Shown here: positions 1 through 7,363 of the stretch, piece after piece
Position numbering within the stretch: position 1 is the first letter of the stretch
Layout of the letters: each line of letters begins with the position of its first letter
DNA from: Negativicutes bacterium UBA1444
GTDB taxonomy: Bacteria; Bacillota; Negativicutes; UBA1444
Reading direction: 5' to 3'
Length of the DNA stretch: 12,105 bases
Assembly (NCBI GenBank): GCA_002329525.1
Contig: DCTI01000206.1
Span: forward strand, 19,211 to 31,315
Position numbers and translations under genes: made by a program
Notes under the pieces: model-generated
The model's database searches: none
The model's input: only the letters and a program-made list of their open reading frames with translations
Told to the model about the DNA's origin: nothing

Positions 1-1
1 C

Positions 2-373
2 ACGAAAGAATGCTGCGGGTCGGGAGAATGCGGCGCCTGTACGATTCTGCTGGACGGCGAAAGCCGGTTGTCGTGCCTTTTGTTGGCGGCGCAGCTCGAT
101 GGACGATCGGTGACAACCATCGAAGGAGTGGCCGGTGCAAACGGGATGCATGTGGTACAGCAGGCATTTGTCGATCACGGGGCTGTGCAGTGCGGCTTTT
201 GTACGCCGGGAATGATTTTGGCCACGCTGGATTTGTTGCGGCGGATTCCCGACCCGACCCGTGAGCAGGTGCGACAAGAACTGAGCGGCAATCTTTGTCG
301 CTGTACCGGGTACCAAAAAATTATCGACGCGGTCATGGCGGCCGCCAACACCCTGAACGAGGGGAGCGTTTAA
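2..373 (+). CDS. [2Fe-2S] subunit of a xanthine dehydrogenase-type molybdenum hydroxylase (5' partial)
   Basis: This is the small iron-sulfur subunit of a molybdenum hydroxylase (XdhC/CoxS type), which passes electrons from the molybdopterin site to FAD. The gene enters from outside the window; about 123 codons are visible and the family is about 150-160 residues long, so only the N-terminal beta-grasp part is missing. The plant-type ferredoxin cluster is visible as KECCGSGECGAC followed by a Cys at visible residue 25. The second, helical cluster is visible as QCGFCTPGM (Cys 64 and 67) and LCRCTGY (Cys 99 and 101). An oddity is that the residue before the second cluster Cys is Cys rather than the usual Gly (KEGCG). 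The stop codon lies two bases before the ATG of the FAD subunit, so the two are co-transcribed. The substrate (xanthine, nicotinate, CO or another) cannot be told from this subunit. Confidence 0.93.
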   Translation, partial: TKECCGSGECGACTILLDGESRLSCLLLAAQLDGRSVTTIEGVAGANGMHVVQQAFVDHGAVQCGFCTPGMILATLDLLRRIPDPTREQVRQELSGNLCRCTGYQKIIDAVMAAANTLNEGSV

Positions 374-375
374 AA

Positions 376-1221
376 ATGCGGATAATGCTCCCGACGTCTT
401 TGGCCGAACTATACGCAGCCCAACAGGAATTTCCGGCGGGAGCGATCATGGCCGGCGGCACCGATCTGTTGGTGAAACTGCGCCATTCCGGCCGGCGGCC
501 GCCGGCGCTGATTTGCCTGGAACGGATCGCGGAATTGCAGGAGTTGACGCTGACGGACGCGGAAATCACGATTGGCGCGGCCGTTACATTGCAACGGTTA
601 CTGGAATGTGATACGGTAAAAACGGAATTTGCCGCCTTGCATCAGGCGCTGACGGTATTGGCCTCACCGCCGGTCCGGCACAGCGCCACCTTGGCCGGCA
701 ACCTTTGCACGGCTTCGCCGGCGGGGGACACCTTGCCGCCCCTGTATGTGTTCAACGCGAGCGTCGATACGGTTTGCACCGGGAAGTATCGGCGCATTCC
801 GGTGGCGGAGTTTATCGCCGGGCCCGGCAGAACCGTTTTGCAGCCAGGGGAAGTCGTCACGTCGGTTCGTCTGGCGCGCGGGCCGAGCGGCAGGAATTCA
901 GGTTATTACAAGGTCGGAAAACGTCAGGCCATGGCAATTGCCGTAGCCAGCCTGGCGGCTTTGGTGACACCGGAGAAAAATGGCCGGCGGCAGATCCGGT
1001 TGGCTTGGGGCAGCGTCGGACCGACGGTCATGACTGCGCCGGCTATTGAAAGTTTTTTGGCGGACCGTTCTTTTACCGAAGAAAATTTACGACAGGCAGG
1101 GGCCCTGGTGTCGGAATTTGTGCAGCCCATCGACGACCTCCGGGCCAGTGCGGGGTATCGTCGTCAACTGGCGGCCAATCTGCTGCTGCGATTAGCGGCT
1201 GATTTCGACGCGGGGGAATAA
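376..1221 (+). CDS. FAD-binding subunit of a xanthine dehydrogenase-type molybdenum hydroxylase
   Basis: This 281-residue protein is the medium FAD subunit (XdhB/CoxM type) that accepts electrons from the [2Fe-2S] subunit and delivers them to the external acceptor. Both FAD-pyrophosphate loops of the family are visible: AGGTDLLVKL at residues 26-35 and AGNLCTASPAGDTLPP at 107-122. The C-terminal CoxM-type domain follows, and the length is normal. The ATG at 376 is chosen because it sits about ten bases after AGGGGA and only two bases after the small-subunit stop; an in-frame ATG three codons later is possible. No molybdopterin-binding large subunit follows, so it must be encoded upstream or elsewhere. 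The actual substrate is unknown. The stop codon runs directly into the ribosome binding site of the next gene, which suggests the transcript continues. Confidence 0.92.
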   Translation: MRIMLPTSLAELYAAQQEFPAGAIMAGGTDLLVKLRHSGRRPPALICLERIAELQELTLTDAEITIGAAVTLQRLLECDTVKTEFAALHQALTVLASPPVRHSATLAGNLCTASPAGDTLPPLYVFNASVDTVCTGKYRRIPVAEFIAGPGRTVLQPGEVVTSVRLARGPSGRNSGYYKVGKRQAMAIAVASLAALVTPEKNGRRQIRLAWGSVGPTVMTAPAIESFLADRSFTEENLRQAGALVSEFVQPIDDLRASAGYRRQLAANLLLRLAADFDAGE

Positions 1222-1234
1222 GGAGGAAGGTTGT

Positions 1235-2503
1235 ATGTCCGGACGACAGGCAGTGGAGTTGACGTTGCCCATTCAGGCCGAATTCTTGCCGGTTGCGACG
1301 GCTTGCGTGGAACAGACTGCGCAGGCTTATGGTATGGGGCGGGTGGAAACCATGCACCTGATGCTGGCCGTAGAGGAGGTGCTCTCTTTTCTGGCGGCCC
1401 GGTTGAGCGGCGGCTATCATCTGCTGAAGCTGCACTGTCGCAACGGCCGCTACTATATGGAGGTGGTCTGCCGCTTTCCCAGCAACGTGCTGCCGGTCGG
1501 CGCCTTTAACATCACCTCGACGGTATCCGCCGACGACGAGCAGTCGCTGGCGGAAATGGGGCTGTTGCTGGCGGCGCGAACCGCCGATCATCTGGCAGTG
1601 TCGGCAAAAAACGACGATATGGAGATCCGGTTTGTGAAAAATCGGCAGTATCCCGCTCTGCCGACGATTCCTGCATCGGTTGCCATGCAGGGAAGTTTGC
1701 GTATTGCCGAGCCGGCGCCGGAACTCATCAAACAGTTCGCGGCGAGGGTAGCGGGAAAATATGAGCGGCAGGCGCCGGCGTATTTCCAATCGCCGGGAAA
1801 AGTCGCCGACATGGTGGCCAGCGGTGACTACGGCGTTTCTTTGGTGACGGATGGCAAGAATAACATTATGGCCGGGATCTTCTGGCGCAACGGAAAACAG
1901 ATGGCGGAAGCGGCCGGTCCCTATGTTTTCTGCGCTGAAGCCGATGCGGCGGTTCAGGCGGTGGAAGGGTGCTTGCAGAAGCTGGCCCGGACCTCGGTGC
2001 TGTGTCTCGTGGTTCAGCAGCCGACTCCGGATATGCCGGCGGGATATTTCGAACCGCTGGCGCAGGACGGGAGTGTGCTTTACCGCCAGCTGGCGGAAGA
2101 TAATGGAATCCTCGTTTACGCGCATCCGATCTTTGCGGATTATTTGACCGACGGTTATCGAAACCTGTTTTTGCCGCGCGACATTCGCCAGGTCGAAAAT
2201 CAGGGGGAAAAACAATCGCTGCATTCGGCCTTTGCGGTTCGGATGGATCGGCCGGCCGGCCGGGTCGTCATGGAGTCGATCTGGGCGGGCGAAGATGCGC
2301 TGGCGGTTGTGGGGCAGCATATTCAGGCCCTGCGGCAAGAAGGCTTTCGGGAAATTTATTTCCATCTGGATACGGGCGTGCCGGAACAGGCGTTGTTGAG
2401 CCCGGCGCTGTCGGTCAACGGGTTTAAGCCGGCCTGGATCGTTCCCTGGGGCGGCGAGGGAGATATTTTGGTTTTGGCGCACCGGGAGGAGGAGTCGTGC
2501 TGA
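1235..2503 (+). CDS. RsbW-like (degenerate HATPase) domain fused to a GNAT-like domain
   Basis: This 422-residue soluble protein has two parts. Residues 1 to about 137 resemble the RsbW/SpoIIAB anti-sigma kinase fold: LMLAVEEVLSFLA (43-55) matches the N-box helix, and SLAEMGLLLAARTADHL (104-120) matches the helix after the G2 box. The ATP-binding residues look lost. The N-box Asn is Phe52, the DNG of the G1 box is absent (FPSNVLPVGAFN in its place), and the glycines of GGLG are replaced by SLAEMG. Residues about 155-422 look like a GNAT/acyl-CoA N-acyltransferase fold, but I see no clear R/QxxGxG/A acetyl-CoA loop, so this part is less certain. The start at 1235 follows AAGGAGGA at 1220-1227. 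The stop overlaps the aminotransferase start (TGATG). A role as a non-catalytic partner-binding protein with an acyltransferase arm is inference. Compare the intact RsbW-like kinase at 4011. Confidence 0.72.
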   Translation: MSGRQAVELTLPIQAEFLPVATACVEQTAQAYGMGRVETMHLMLAVEEVLSFLAARLSGGYHLLKLHCRNGRYYMEVVCRFPSNVLPVGAFNITSTVSADDEQSLAEMGLLLAARTADHLAVSAKNDDMEIRFVKNRQYPALPTIPASVAMQGSLRIAEPAPELIKQFAARVAGKYERQAPAYFQSPGKVADMVASGDYGVSLVTDGKNNIMAGIFWRNGKQMAEAAGPYVFCAEADAAVQAVEGCLQKLARTSVLCLVVQQPTPDMPAGYFEPLAQDGSVLYRQLAEDNGILVYAHPIFADYLTDGYRNLFLPRDIRQVENQGEKQSLHSAFAVRMDRPAGRVVMESIWAGEDALAVVGQHIQALRQEGFREIYFHLDTGVPEQALLSPALSVNGFKPAWIVPWGGEGDILVLAHREEESC

Positions 2504-3618
2504 TGCACCCGTTTCCCCCTTTGGATATGCTGGTTCCTCGCCACATCCAGAAAATCGAACCTTATATCCCCAGCCGGCCGGACGATGTATTGCGGCAGAT
2601 GTTCGGCTGTCCAACCATTTATCGGCTCAATAACAACGAAAATGCGCTTGGGCCATCGCCGGAAGCGATCCGGGCCATCCAGGCGGTCCGGCCGGAACAG
2701 GCGGCGATTTATCCGAGCGGCGATGCTTGGCATTTGCGGCAACGATTGGCGGAAAGGTTCCATCTTCCGCCGGACTCCTTCATTGTCGGCAATGGCGCCA
2801 ACGAAGTGATCGCCTTTGTGATCAAGGCTTTTTGCCAGGAGGGCGACAATATCATCACGACGGACCGGACTTTTGCCGTGTACGAGTGGGTGGCGGAGTT
2901 TTCCGGCTATGAGGCCCGGCTGGTTCCCCTGACGGCGGATTATAGTTTTGACGATGAAGGCATGCTGGCGGCGGTGGATGCGCGAACCAAGATTATCTTT
3001 CTCTGCAATCCCAATAATCCGACGGGAACATATTGGAACGAGGAACGGTTGCGGCGGTTTCTGGACCGGGTGGATGGCCGGCAAATCGTAGTGGTCGATG
3101 AGGCTTACGGTGAATTTGTGGCAAAATCGGATTTTCCCAATGGAATGGAGCTTTTACGGGAATATCCGAATTTACTGGTGTTTCGCACTTTCTCCAAAAT
3201 GTTTGCCTTGGCGGCTTTGCGCATCGGGTTTCTGGCCGGTCAGGAAAAAATCGTCGACGTGGTCCGGCGGACCTGCGTGGTTTATTCGGTCAATTCCTTC
3301 GCGCAACAGGCGGCAATCGGCGCTTTGAAAGATGCGGACCTGCAAATTGAACGGACGCGGCGGATGGTGCAGGAGGCCCGGCAAGTTCTCTGTGAAGAGC
3401 TGCGGCGCCTGAATCTGCCATATATTGCTGGCGAAGGGAACTATGTGGTAATTCGTCTGCCCATGAGCGATACGCTGGCTTACCGGAAACTGATGGCTCA
3501 GGGGCTGATGGTGCGCTCCATGACCGGGTTCCGCTTTCCCAACCATATCCGGGTGACGCTCGCGACGGTGCCGGTTATGGAGAAGCTGGCGGCAGGTTTG
3601 GCCCGGATTATTGCCTGA
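2503..3618 (+). CDS. HisC-family PLP aminotransferase (histidinol-phosphate aminotransferase-like)
   Basis: This 371-residue fold-type I PLP enzyme belongs to the histidinol-phosphate aminotransferase family (class I/II). Visible landmarks are the substrate-side LNNNENALGPSP (42-53), GNGANEVI (96-103) that forms part of the phosphate cup, CNPNNPTGT (168-176) with the PLP-ring Asn, DEAY (199-202) whose Asp contacts the pyridine nitrogen, and the Schiff-base lysine in FRTFSK (Lys232). The Arg of LRIGF follows. The start is set at the ATG at 2503, one base overlapping the previous stop, with GGAGGAG about eight bases upstream; a GTG at 2497 lies too close to that site. HisC is only the closest family. 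There is no histidine biosynthesis gene nearby and the gene sits among signalling genes, so the substrate may be another amino acid, a phosphorylated amine or a keto acid. Confidence 0.88.
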   Translation: MHPFPPLDMLVPRHIQKIEPYIPSRPDDVLRQMFGCPTIYRLNNNENALGPSPEAIRAIQAVRPEQAAIYPSGDAWHLRQRLAERFHLPPDSFIVGNGANEVIAFVIKAFCQEGDNIITTDRTFAVYEWVAEFSGYEARLVPLTADYSFDDEGMLAAVDARTKIIFLCNPNNPTGTYWNEERLRRFLDRVDGRQIVVVDEAYGEFVAKSDFPNGMELLREYPNLLVFRTFSKMFALAALRIGFLAGQEKIVDVVRRTCVVYSVNSFAQQAAIGALKDADLQIERTRRMVQEARQVLCEELRRLNLPYIAGEGNYVVIRLPMSDTLAYRKLMAQGLMVRSMTGFRFPNHIRVTLATVPVMEKLAAGLARIIA

Positions 3619-3631
3619 ACAAGGATTGAAA

Positions 3632-3649
3632 TTTTGCATATATGCAAAA
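3632..3649 (+). promoter_or_regulatory. Perfect 18-bp AT-rich palindrome before the STAS gene
   Basis: TTTTGCATATATGCAAAA is identical to its own reverse complement. It lies in the only sizeable gap (3619-3672) between the aminotransferase and the signalling genes. It has no loop and no following T-run, so it is a poor terminator. An operator for a dimeric regulator is the better guess. A TTGAAA hexamer at 3626-3631 overlaps its edge and could be a -35 element, but I find no good -10 at the right distance. Function is inferred from shape only. Confidence 0.4.
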
Positions 3650-3672
3650 AACGAGGATGGAGAGTGACTAAC

Positions 3673-4011
3673 ATGAATGTCAGCACACGGGATGAAAATG
3701 GATTCTGGGTGATTCGGTTGGAAGGCAGGCTGGACATCGGCAACGCGGCCGAGTTCGAAAAAGCCTGTCTGGCTTGGATTGACGAGGGAAGGCCCAACCT
3801 GGTACTCGATTTTGGCGGCCTCGAGTATATCAGCAGCGCCGGCCTGCGCAGCATTCTCGCCGCCACCAAGCGGGCCAAAGCGGCAAACGGCAGCCTATCC
3901 CTTTGTTCCTTGTCCGGCTTGGTAGCGGAAGTGATTAGCATTTCCGGTTTTGACAGCATTCTGACGGTGTTCGAGGATGTTCCCCAGGCCACGGCAGGGG
4001 GGCAGGTCTGA
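3673..4011 (+). CDS. STAS-domain anti-sigma factor antagonist (RsbV/SpoIIAA-like)
   Basis: This 112-residue single STAS domain is the phosphorylatable antagonist of a partner-switching system. When unphosphorylated it would bind the RsbW-like kinase and release that kinase's target. GFWVIRLEGRLD at residues 10-21 matches the first strands. LDFGGLEYISSAGLRSIL at 45-62 matches the active helix; by alignment with B. subtilis SpoIIAA Ser58 and RsbV Ser56, the predicted phosphosite is Ser55. The ATG at 3673 gives the usual length, with GGAGAG about eight bases upstream. An in-frame GTG at 3664 with GAGG seven bases upstream is a fair alternative. The stop overlaps the start of the kinase gene (TGATG), so the two are translationally coupled, as expected for a stoichiometric pair. 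A palindrome lies just upstream. Confidence 0.92.
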   Translation: MNVSTRDENGFWVIRLEGRLDIGNAAEFEKACLAWIDEGRPNLVLDFGGLEYISSAGLRSILAATKRAKAANGSLSLCSLSGLVAEVISISGFDSILTVFEDVPQATAGGQV

Positions 4012-4427
4012 TGGAAGCGGTGGAAAGAACTTTTTTGGCGAATTTGGAAACCTTGCCAGCGATTGTCGGTTTTGTATCCGAACATGCGGCGGCGATGGGC
4101 GTCCACCCGAAACGGGTGATGCATCTGGAACTGGCGGTGGAAGAAGCCGCCGTCAATATTTGCAGCTATGCCTACGAGATTCCGCCGGGAGAGGTAACCG
4201 TCCGGATTACGCCGGAACCCGGGGTGGTGCGGATCGAACTGGTGGACAACGGCGTGCCTTTCGATCCTTTGTCCATGGATGCGCCGGATATCAAGTCGGA
4301 ACTGGAAAACCGCGAAGTTGGCGGGCTGGGAATTTTCTTGATTCGCCGGATGCTGGATGAAGTGCACTATAGCCGACGCGGCGATCAGAATATTTTGTCG
4401 CTGGCCGTTCGCCATGATGAGAAATAG
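4011..4427 (+). CDS. RsbW/SpoIIAB-like anti-sigma serine kinase
   Basis: This 138-residue GHKL-fold protein is the switch kinase. In the known family it binds ATP, phosphorylates the STAS antagonist and sequesters a sigma factor or other target. All ATP-site elements are present: the N box LAVEEAAVNICSYAY with Glu45 and Asn49, the G1 box DNGVPFDP (79-86) and the G2 box VGGLGIFL (103-110). Length is typical of SpoIIAB/RsbW. Its start overlaps the STAS gene stop by one base, and its last codons overlap the start of the solute-binding protein gene. The adjacent STAS gene and downstream PP2C gene supply the other two components. No sigma factor gene is seen here, so what it restrains is unknown. 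It is the intact counterpart of the degenerate RsbW-like domain encoded at 1235-2503. Confidence 0.92.
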   Translation: MEAVERTFLANLETLPAIVGFVSEHAAAMGVHPKRVMHLELAVEEAAVNICSYAYEIPPGEVTVRITPEPGVVRIELVDNGVPFDPLSMDAPDIKSELENREVGGLGIFLIRRMLDEVHYSRRGDQNILSLAVRHDEK

Positions 4428-5412
4428 GCTGGTCGTTTTCCGTACGATTTTGTTATTAGGGCTGCTGCTGTTATGGTCGCTGCCGGCGGCTGCTTCGACG
4501 CTGAAACCGGTTCGGTTTATGTTGCAGTGGAGTCACCAGGCCCAGTTCGCCGGTTACTATGTCGCCCTGGAAAAGGGCTATTACCGGGATCAGGGACTGG
4601 ATGTTACCATCGTTCCCGGTGGGCCGGGCTTGGATGCGTCCGCTTACCTCAACCGCGGTGATGTGGATTTCGCATCGTTGTGGCTGAGCACAGCGTTGAT
4701 GTTGACGGAACAGGCGCAGCCGCTGGTCAATGTGGCCCAGATTGTCAATGATTCGAATTTGGTGTTGGTGACCCGTCGTGAAGATACTATTGAAAACATT
4801 GCCGATTTGTCGAATAAAAAAGTAAGCATTTGGGAGGGAGATTTCCGGGCTCCCTACGTCGCCTGGCTGCAGTCGAAAAACGTGACGCCCCGGATTTTTC
4901 CGCAATATTACTCCGTGAACCTGTTTTTGCAAAGGGCAGTGGATGCTTGTTCAGCGATGGACTATAACGAAGTGCACATGATTTACCAGACCGGAATTGA
5001 TCTGGATGAGTTAAAACTGTTTTCGTTACGCGACTACGGATTCGGCTTTCCGGAAGACGGCGTATACGCCACTGCGGAAACCGTAAGGCAAGATCCGCAG
5101 CGTGCAATCGCCTTCCGTGCCGCTACCTTGGCGGGGTGGAAGTATGCGGCGGAGCATCCGGAAGAAACGCTGGATATCGTCATGCAGTATATTGAAAAAG
5201 ACAATGTGCCGACTAACCGGCCCCATATGAAGTGGATGCTGGCGAATATTTTGGACAGTGTGATGCCTGGCCCTCAGAACGACTGGATCTTCGGCGTATT
5301 ATCCCGCCAGGATTATGAACGGACCGTTCAAGTGCTTCGCACGCAGGGAATGCTGAAAAAGATGCCGGATTATGAAGAGTTCATCGGTGGAGGCCTGATT
5401 GATGTTCCGTAA
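4414..5412 (+). CDS. Exported NMT1/THI5-type solute-binding protein, probable sensory partner
   Basis: This 332-residue protein has a Sec signal peptide: basic MMRNR, a hydrophobic stretch at about 7-22 and cleavage near AAA27-Ser28. There is no lipobox cysteine. The mature part begins with QWSHQAQFAGYYVALEKGYY (38-57) and a GLDVTI strand, typical of the NMT1/THI5 family, whose members bind thiamine precursors (ThiY), sulfonates or related small molecules. The start is ATG 4414 (or the adjacent ATG 4417), overlapping the kinase gene by 14 or 11 bases; no strong ribosome binding site is visible, which suggests coupling. Its 3' end overlaps the sensor phosphatase gene by 11 bases. No permease or ATPase gene accompanies it. 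I infer that it presents a ligand to the dCache domain of the next protein instead of feeding a transporter. The ligand is unknown. Confidence 0.83.
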   Translation: MMRNRLVVFRTILLLGLLLLWSLPAAASTLKPVRFMLQWSHQAQFAGYYVALEKGYYRDQGLDVTIVPGGPGLDASAYLNRGDVDFASLWLSTALMLTEQAQPLVNVAQIVNDSNLVLVTRREDTIENIADLSNKKVSIWEGDFRAPYVAWLQSKNVTPRIFPQYYSVNLFLQRAVDACSAMDYNEVHMIYQTGIDLDELKLFSLRDYGFGFPEDGVYATAETVRQDPQRAIAFRAATLAGWKYAAEHPEETLDIVMQYIEKDNVPTNRPHMKWMLANILDSVMPGPQNDWIFGVLSRQDYERTVQVLRTQGMLKKMPDYEEFIGGGLIDVP

Positions 5413-7363
5413 CTGGAGTATTGCCTGGCGATTGGGCGGTTCGATGCTGCTGGCCTCACTGGTTATTTTGGGTGCGGTGATTGGTTACGGCTACGGGATT
5501 GCCCGGCAGATTCTTGAACAGGAGTTGGAAGCGAAGGCGTGGCAGCTTTCCCGGGCCGTCACCGCCCGTATCGAAAGCGTTGAAGTTGCCGTGAGAAAGA
5601 CGGTCGACGGTATGGGCGGCCGCATGGCCATCGACGCACCGAAACGCCCGGAAACGTTGTATCTGCTGCTGGAACGCTTGGTGCGCGTCAACGAGGAAAT
5701 CTATGGCGCATCGATCGCGTTGGAACCCAAGGCCTTCGGATACAGCGAGACCTACGCCTCGCCTTATGTTTACCGTTCCTGGAACCAACTGGTCCGGGAC
5801 GACCGCGGAAAACGCGCCGACCGTTATTTCGTGCAGGATTGGTACACCACTCCCCGTCTGACGCGACAACCGCTTTGGAGTGAGCCTTACCGCGCGGCCT
5901 CGCGCGGCAATGCGCTGATGGTGTCCTATTCAACGCCAATTTTCGATGACCAGGACCGTTTTTTGGGCGTGGCCACCTGTGACATTTCGTTAGAATGGCT
6001 GGCCGATTTATTGCAGTCGTTACCATTGGGAAAAGGCGGCTACGCTTTTTTGCTGTCCCGGAACGGCACCTACATTACCCATCCGGACCGCCAGCTGATT
6101 TTAAAGGAAAATATTTTTAGCCAGTCGGAAGAACAACTGAATCCGAAACTGCGTGAACTGGGACGCCAGATGGTGCAGGGCCGGGAAGGGTTTATTCCCT
6201 ATGGCGACGTGTTTGCCGGCCAACACGGCTGGCTCTTGTATCGCTCCATACCCTCAACCGGCTGGTCCATCGGCATTTTTTTCCCGGAAGCGGAGTTGAT
6301 GGCCAAAGTATCGGAATTGAGCCGCCGGGAAGGTTTTGTGGGGTTCTTTGGTTTTTTGCTGTTGATTCCCGTTATGATGTATATCTCCCGGTCCATTACC
6401 GAACCGCTGCGAAAATTGGCCGATAGCACCAAGAGCCTTGCTGCTGGCGACCTGGATGCGCCCTTGCCGATTATCAAGGGCCAGGATGAAGTGGCGAATC
6501 TGGCCGGGTCTTTTGTTTCCATGCGAGGGGAACTGAAAAAGCACATTGATATGTTGCAGGCGGCGGCAACCGCCAAGGAACGGATTGCCAGCGAACTGCG
6601 CATTGCCCAGAGCATCCAGATGGAACTGGTGCCCAAGACGTTTCCGCCGTTTCCCGACCGTCAGGATTTTGAGCTGTATGCGATGATGAATCCAGCGCGG
6701 GAAGTGGGCGGCGATTTTTATGATTTCCTGATGCCGGATCCGGAACATCTCTGGATAGTGATTGGCGATGTTTCCGGCAAGGGAATCCCGGCAGCCCTGT
6801 TTATGGCGGTTACCCGAACTTTCCTCCGGGCGTTTGTGCAGGAGGAAGCGTCGCCGGGTCGGGTGCTGGCCCGGGTCAATGATGAGTTGGCTTGTAACAA
6901 TGAATCGAATATGTTTGTAACCCTATTCTGCGGGGTGGTTCATCTGCCGGACGGCGTGTTCCGTTGGGCCAATGGAGGTCATAATCCGCCGTTTTTCCTG
7001 CCGGCCGGCGGAAAAACGGAATTCCTGCCCAGAACCAAGGGCGCTCTGGTCGGCGCCATCGAAGAACTGGCATTTGCGGAGGCCGAATTGAAGCTGCAAC
7101 CTGGCGATACTTTGTTCTTATATACTGATGGGGTCACCGAGGCCATGAATCAAACCCAGCAATTATTTGGCAACGACCGGACCCGTGACTGTCTGCAGGA
7201 ACTTCGGCAGCAGGATTGCGTCGGCATCGTCAACGGAATGGCGGCCCAATTGGCGGACTTTGCCGAGGGGGCCGAACAGTCGGATGACATTACCATGCTG
7301 GTGCTGCGCTTTTTCGGTCCAGACCTGACAGACGGCCATCCCGGAAGGACGGATGATGCATGA
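5402..7363 (+). CDS. Membrane sensor phosphatase: dCache-HAMP-PP2C (RsbU/SpoIIE-like)
   Basis: This 653-residue inner-membrane protein should dephosphorylate the STAS antagonist when its external domain is triggered. Order of parts: TM1 about 12-32; a large extracytoplasmic dCache-type sensor about 33-305 with DWYTTPRL at 146-153 and the GVATCDISL strand; TM2 about 310-331; HAMP about 331-383 starting SITEPLRKL; a short coiled coil with ELRIAQSIQMELVP; then the PP2C-type phosphatase. Metal-binding motifs are intact: GGDFYD (436-441), GDVSGKG (455-461), TDG (575-577) and SDDIT (627-631). The ATG at 5402 follows GGTGGAGG by eight bases; a TTG one codon upstream is less likely. The gene overlaps the solute-binding protein gene by 11 bases, and its stop overlaps the start of a decayed fabH-like gene. 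It completes the phosphatase-antagonist-kinase set. Confidence 0.94.
   Translation: MFRNWSIAWRLGGSMLLASLVILGAVIGYGYGIARQILEQELEAKAWQLSRAVTARIESVEVAVRKTVDGMGGRMAIDAPKRPETLYLLLERLVRVNEEIYGASIALEPKAFGYSETYASPYVYRSWNQLVRDDRGKRADRYFVQDWYTTPRLTRQPLWSEPYRAASRGNALMVSYSTPIFDDQDRFLGVATCDISLEWLADLLQSLPLGKGGYAFLLSRNGTYITHPDRQLILKENIFSQSEEQLNPKLRELGRQMVQGREGFIPYGDVFAGQHGWLLYRSIPSTGWSIGIFFPEAELMAKVSELSRREGFVGFFGFLLLIPVMMYISRSITEPLRKLADSTKSLAAGDLDAPLPIIKGQDEVANLAGSFVSMRGELKKHIDMLQAAATAKERIASELRIAQSIQMELVPKTFPPFPDRQDFELYAMMNPAREVGGDFYDFLMPDPEHLWIVIGDVSGKGIPAALFMAVTRTFLRAFVQEEASPGRVLARVNDELACNNESNMFVTLFCGVVHLPDGVFRWANGGHNPPFFLPAGGKTEFLPRTKGALVGAIEELAFAEAELKLQPGDTLFLYTDGVTEAMNQTQQLFGNDRTRDCLQELRQQDCVGIVNGMAAQLADFAEGAEQSDDITMLVLRFFGPDLTDGHPGRTDDA

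Noticed and set aside
2497-2505. GTG at 2497 as start of the aminotransferase
   Set aside because: It begins only about two to four bases after the GGAGG sequence; the ATG at 2503 has proper spacing and the usual TGATG overlap.
1073-2614. Open frame of 513 codons on the minus strand opposite the RsbW-GNAT gene
   Set aside because: It is antisense to a gene with a good ribosome binding site and recognisable domains, its translation is rich in Arg/His/Gln with no family resemblance, and long antisense frames are common in this base composition.
4414-5412. Thiamine (TPP) riboswitch linked to the NMT1/THI5-like gene
   Set aside because: The gene overlaps the preceding kinase gene, so there is no leader to hold a riboswitch, and no TPP-type conserved segments are visible upstream.
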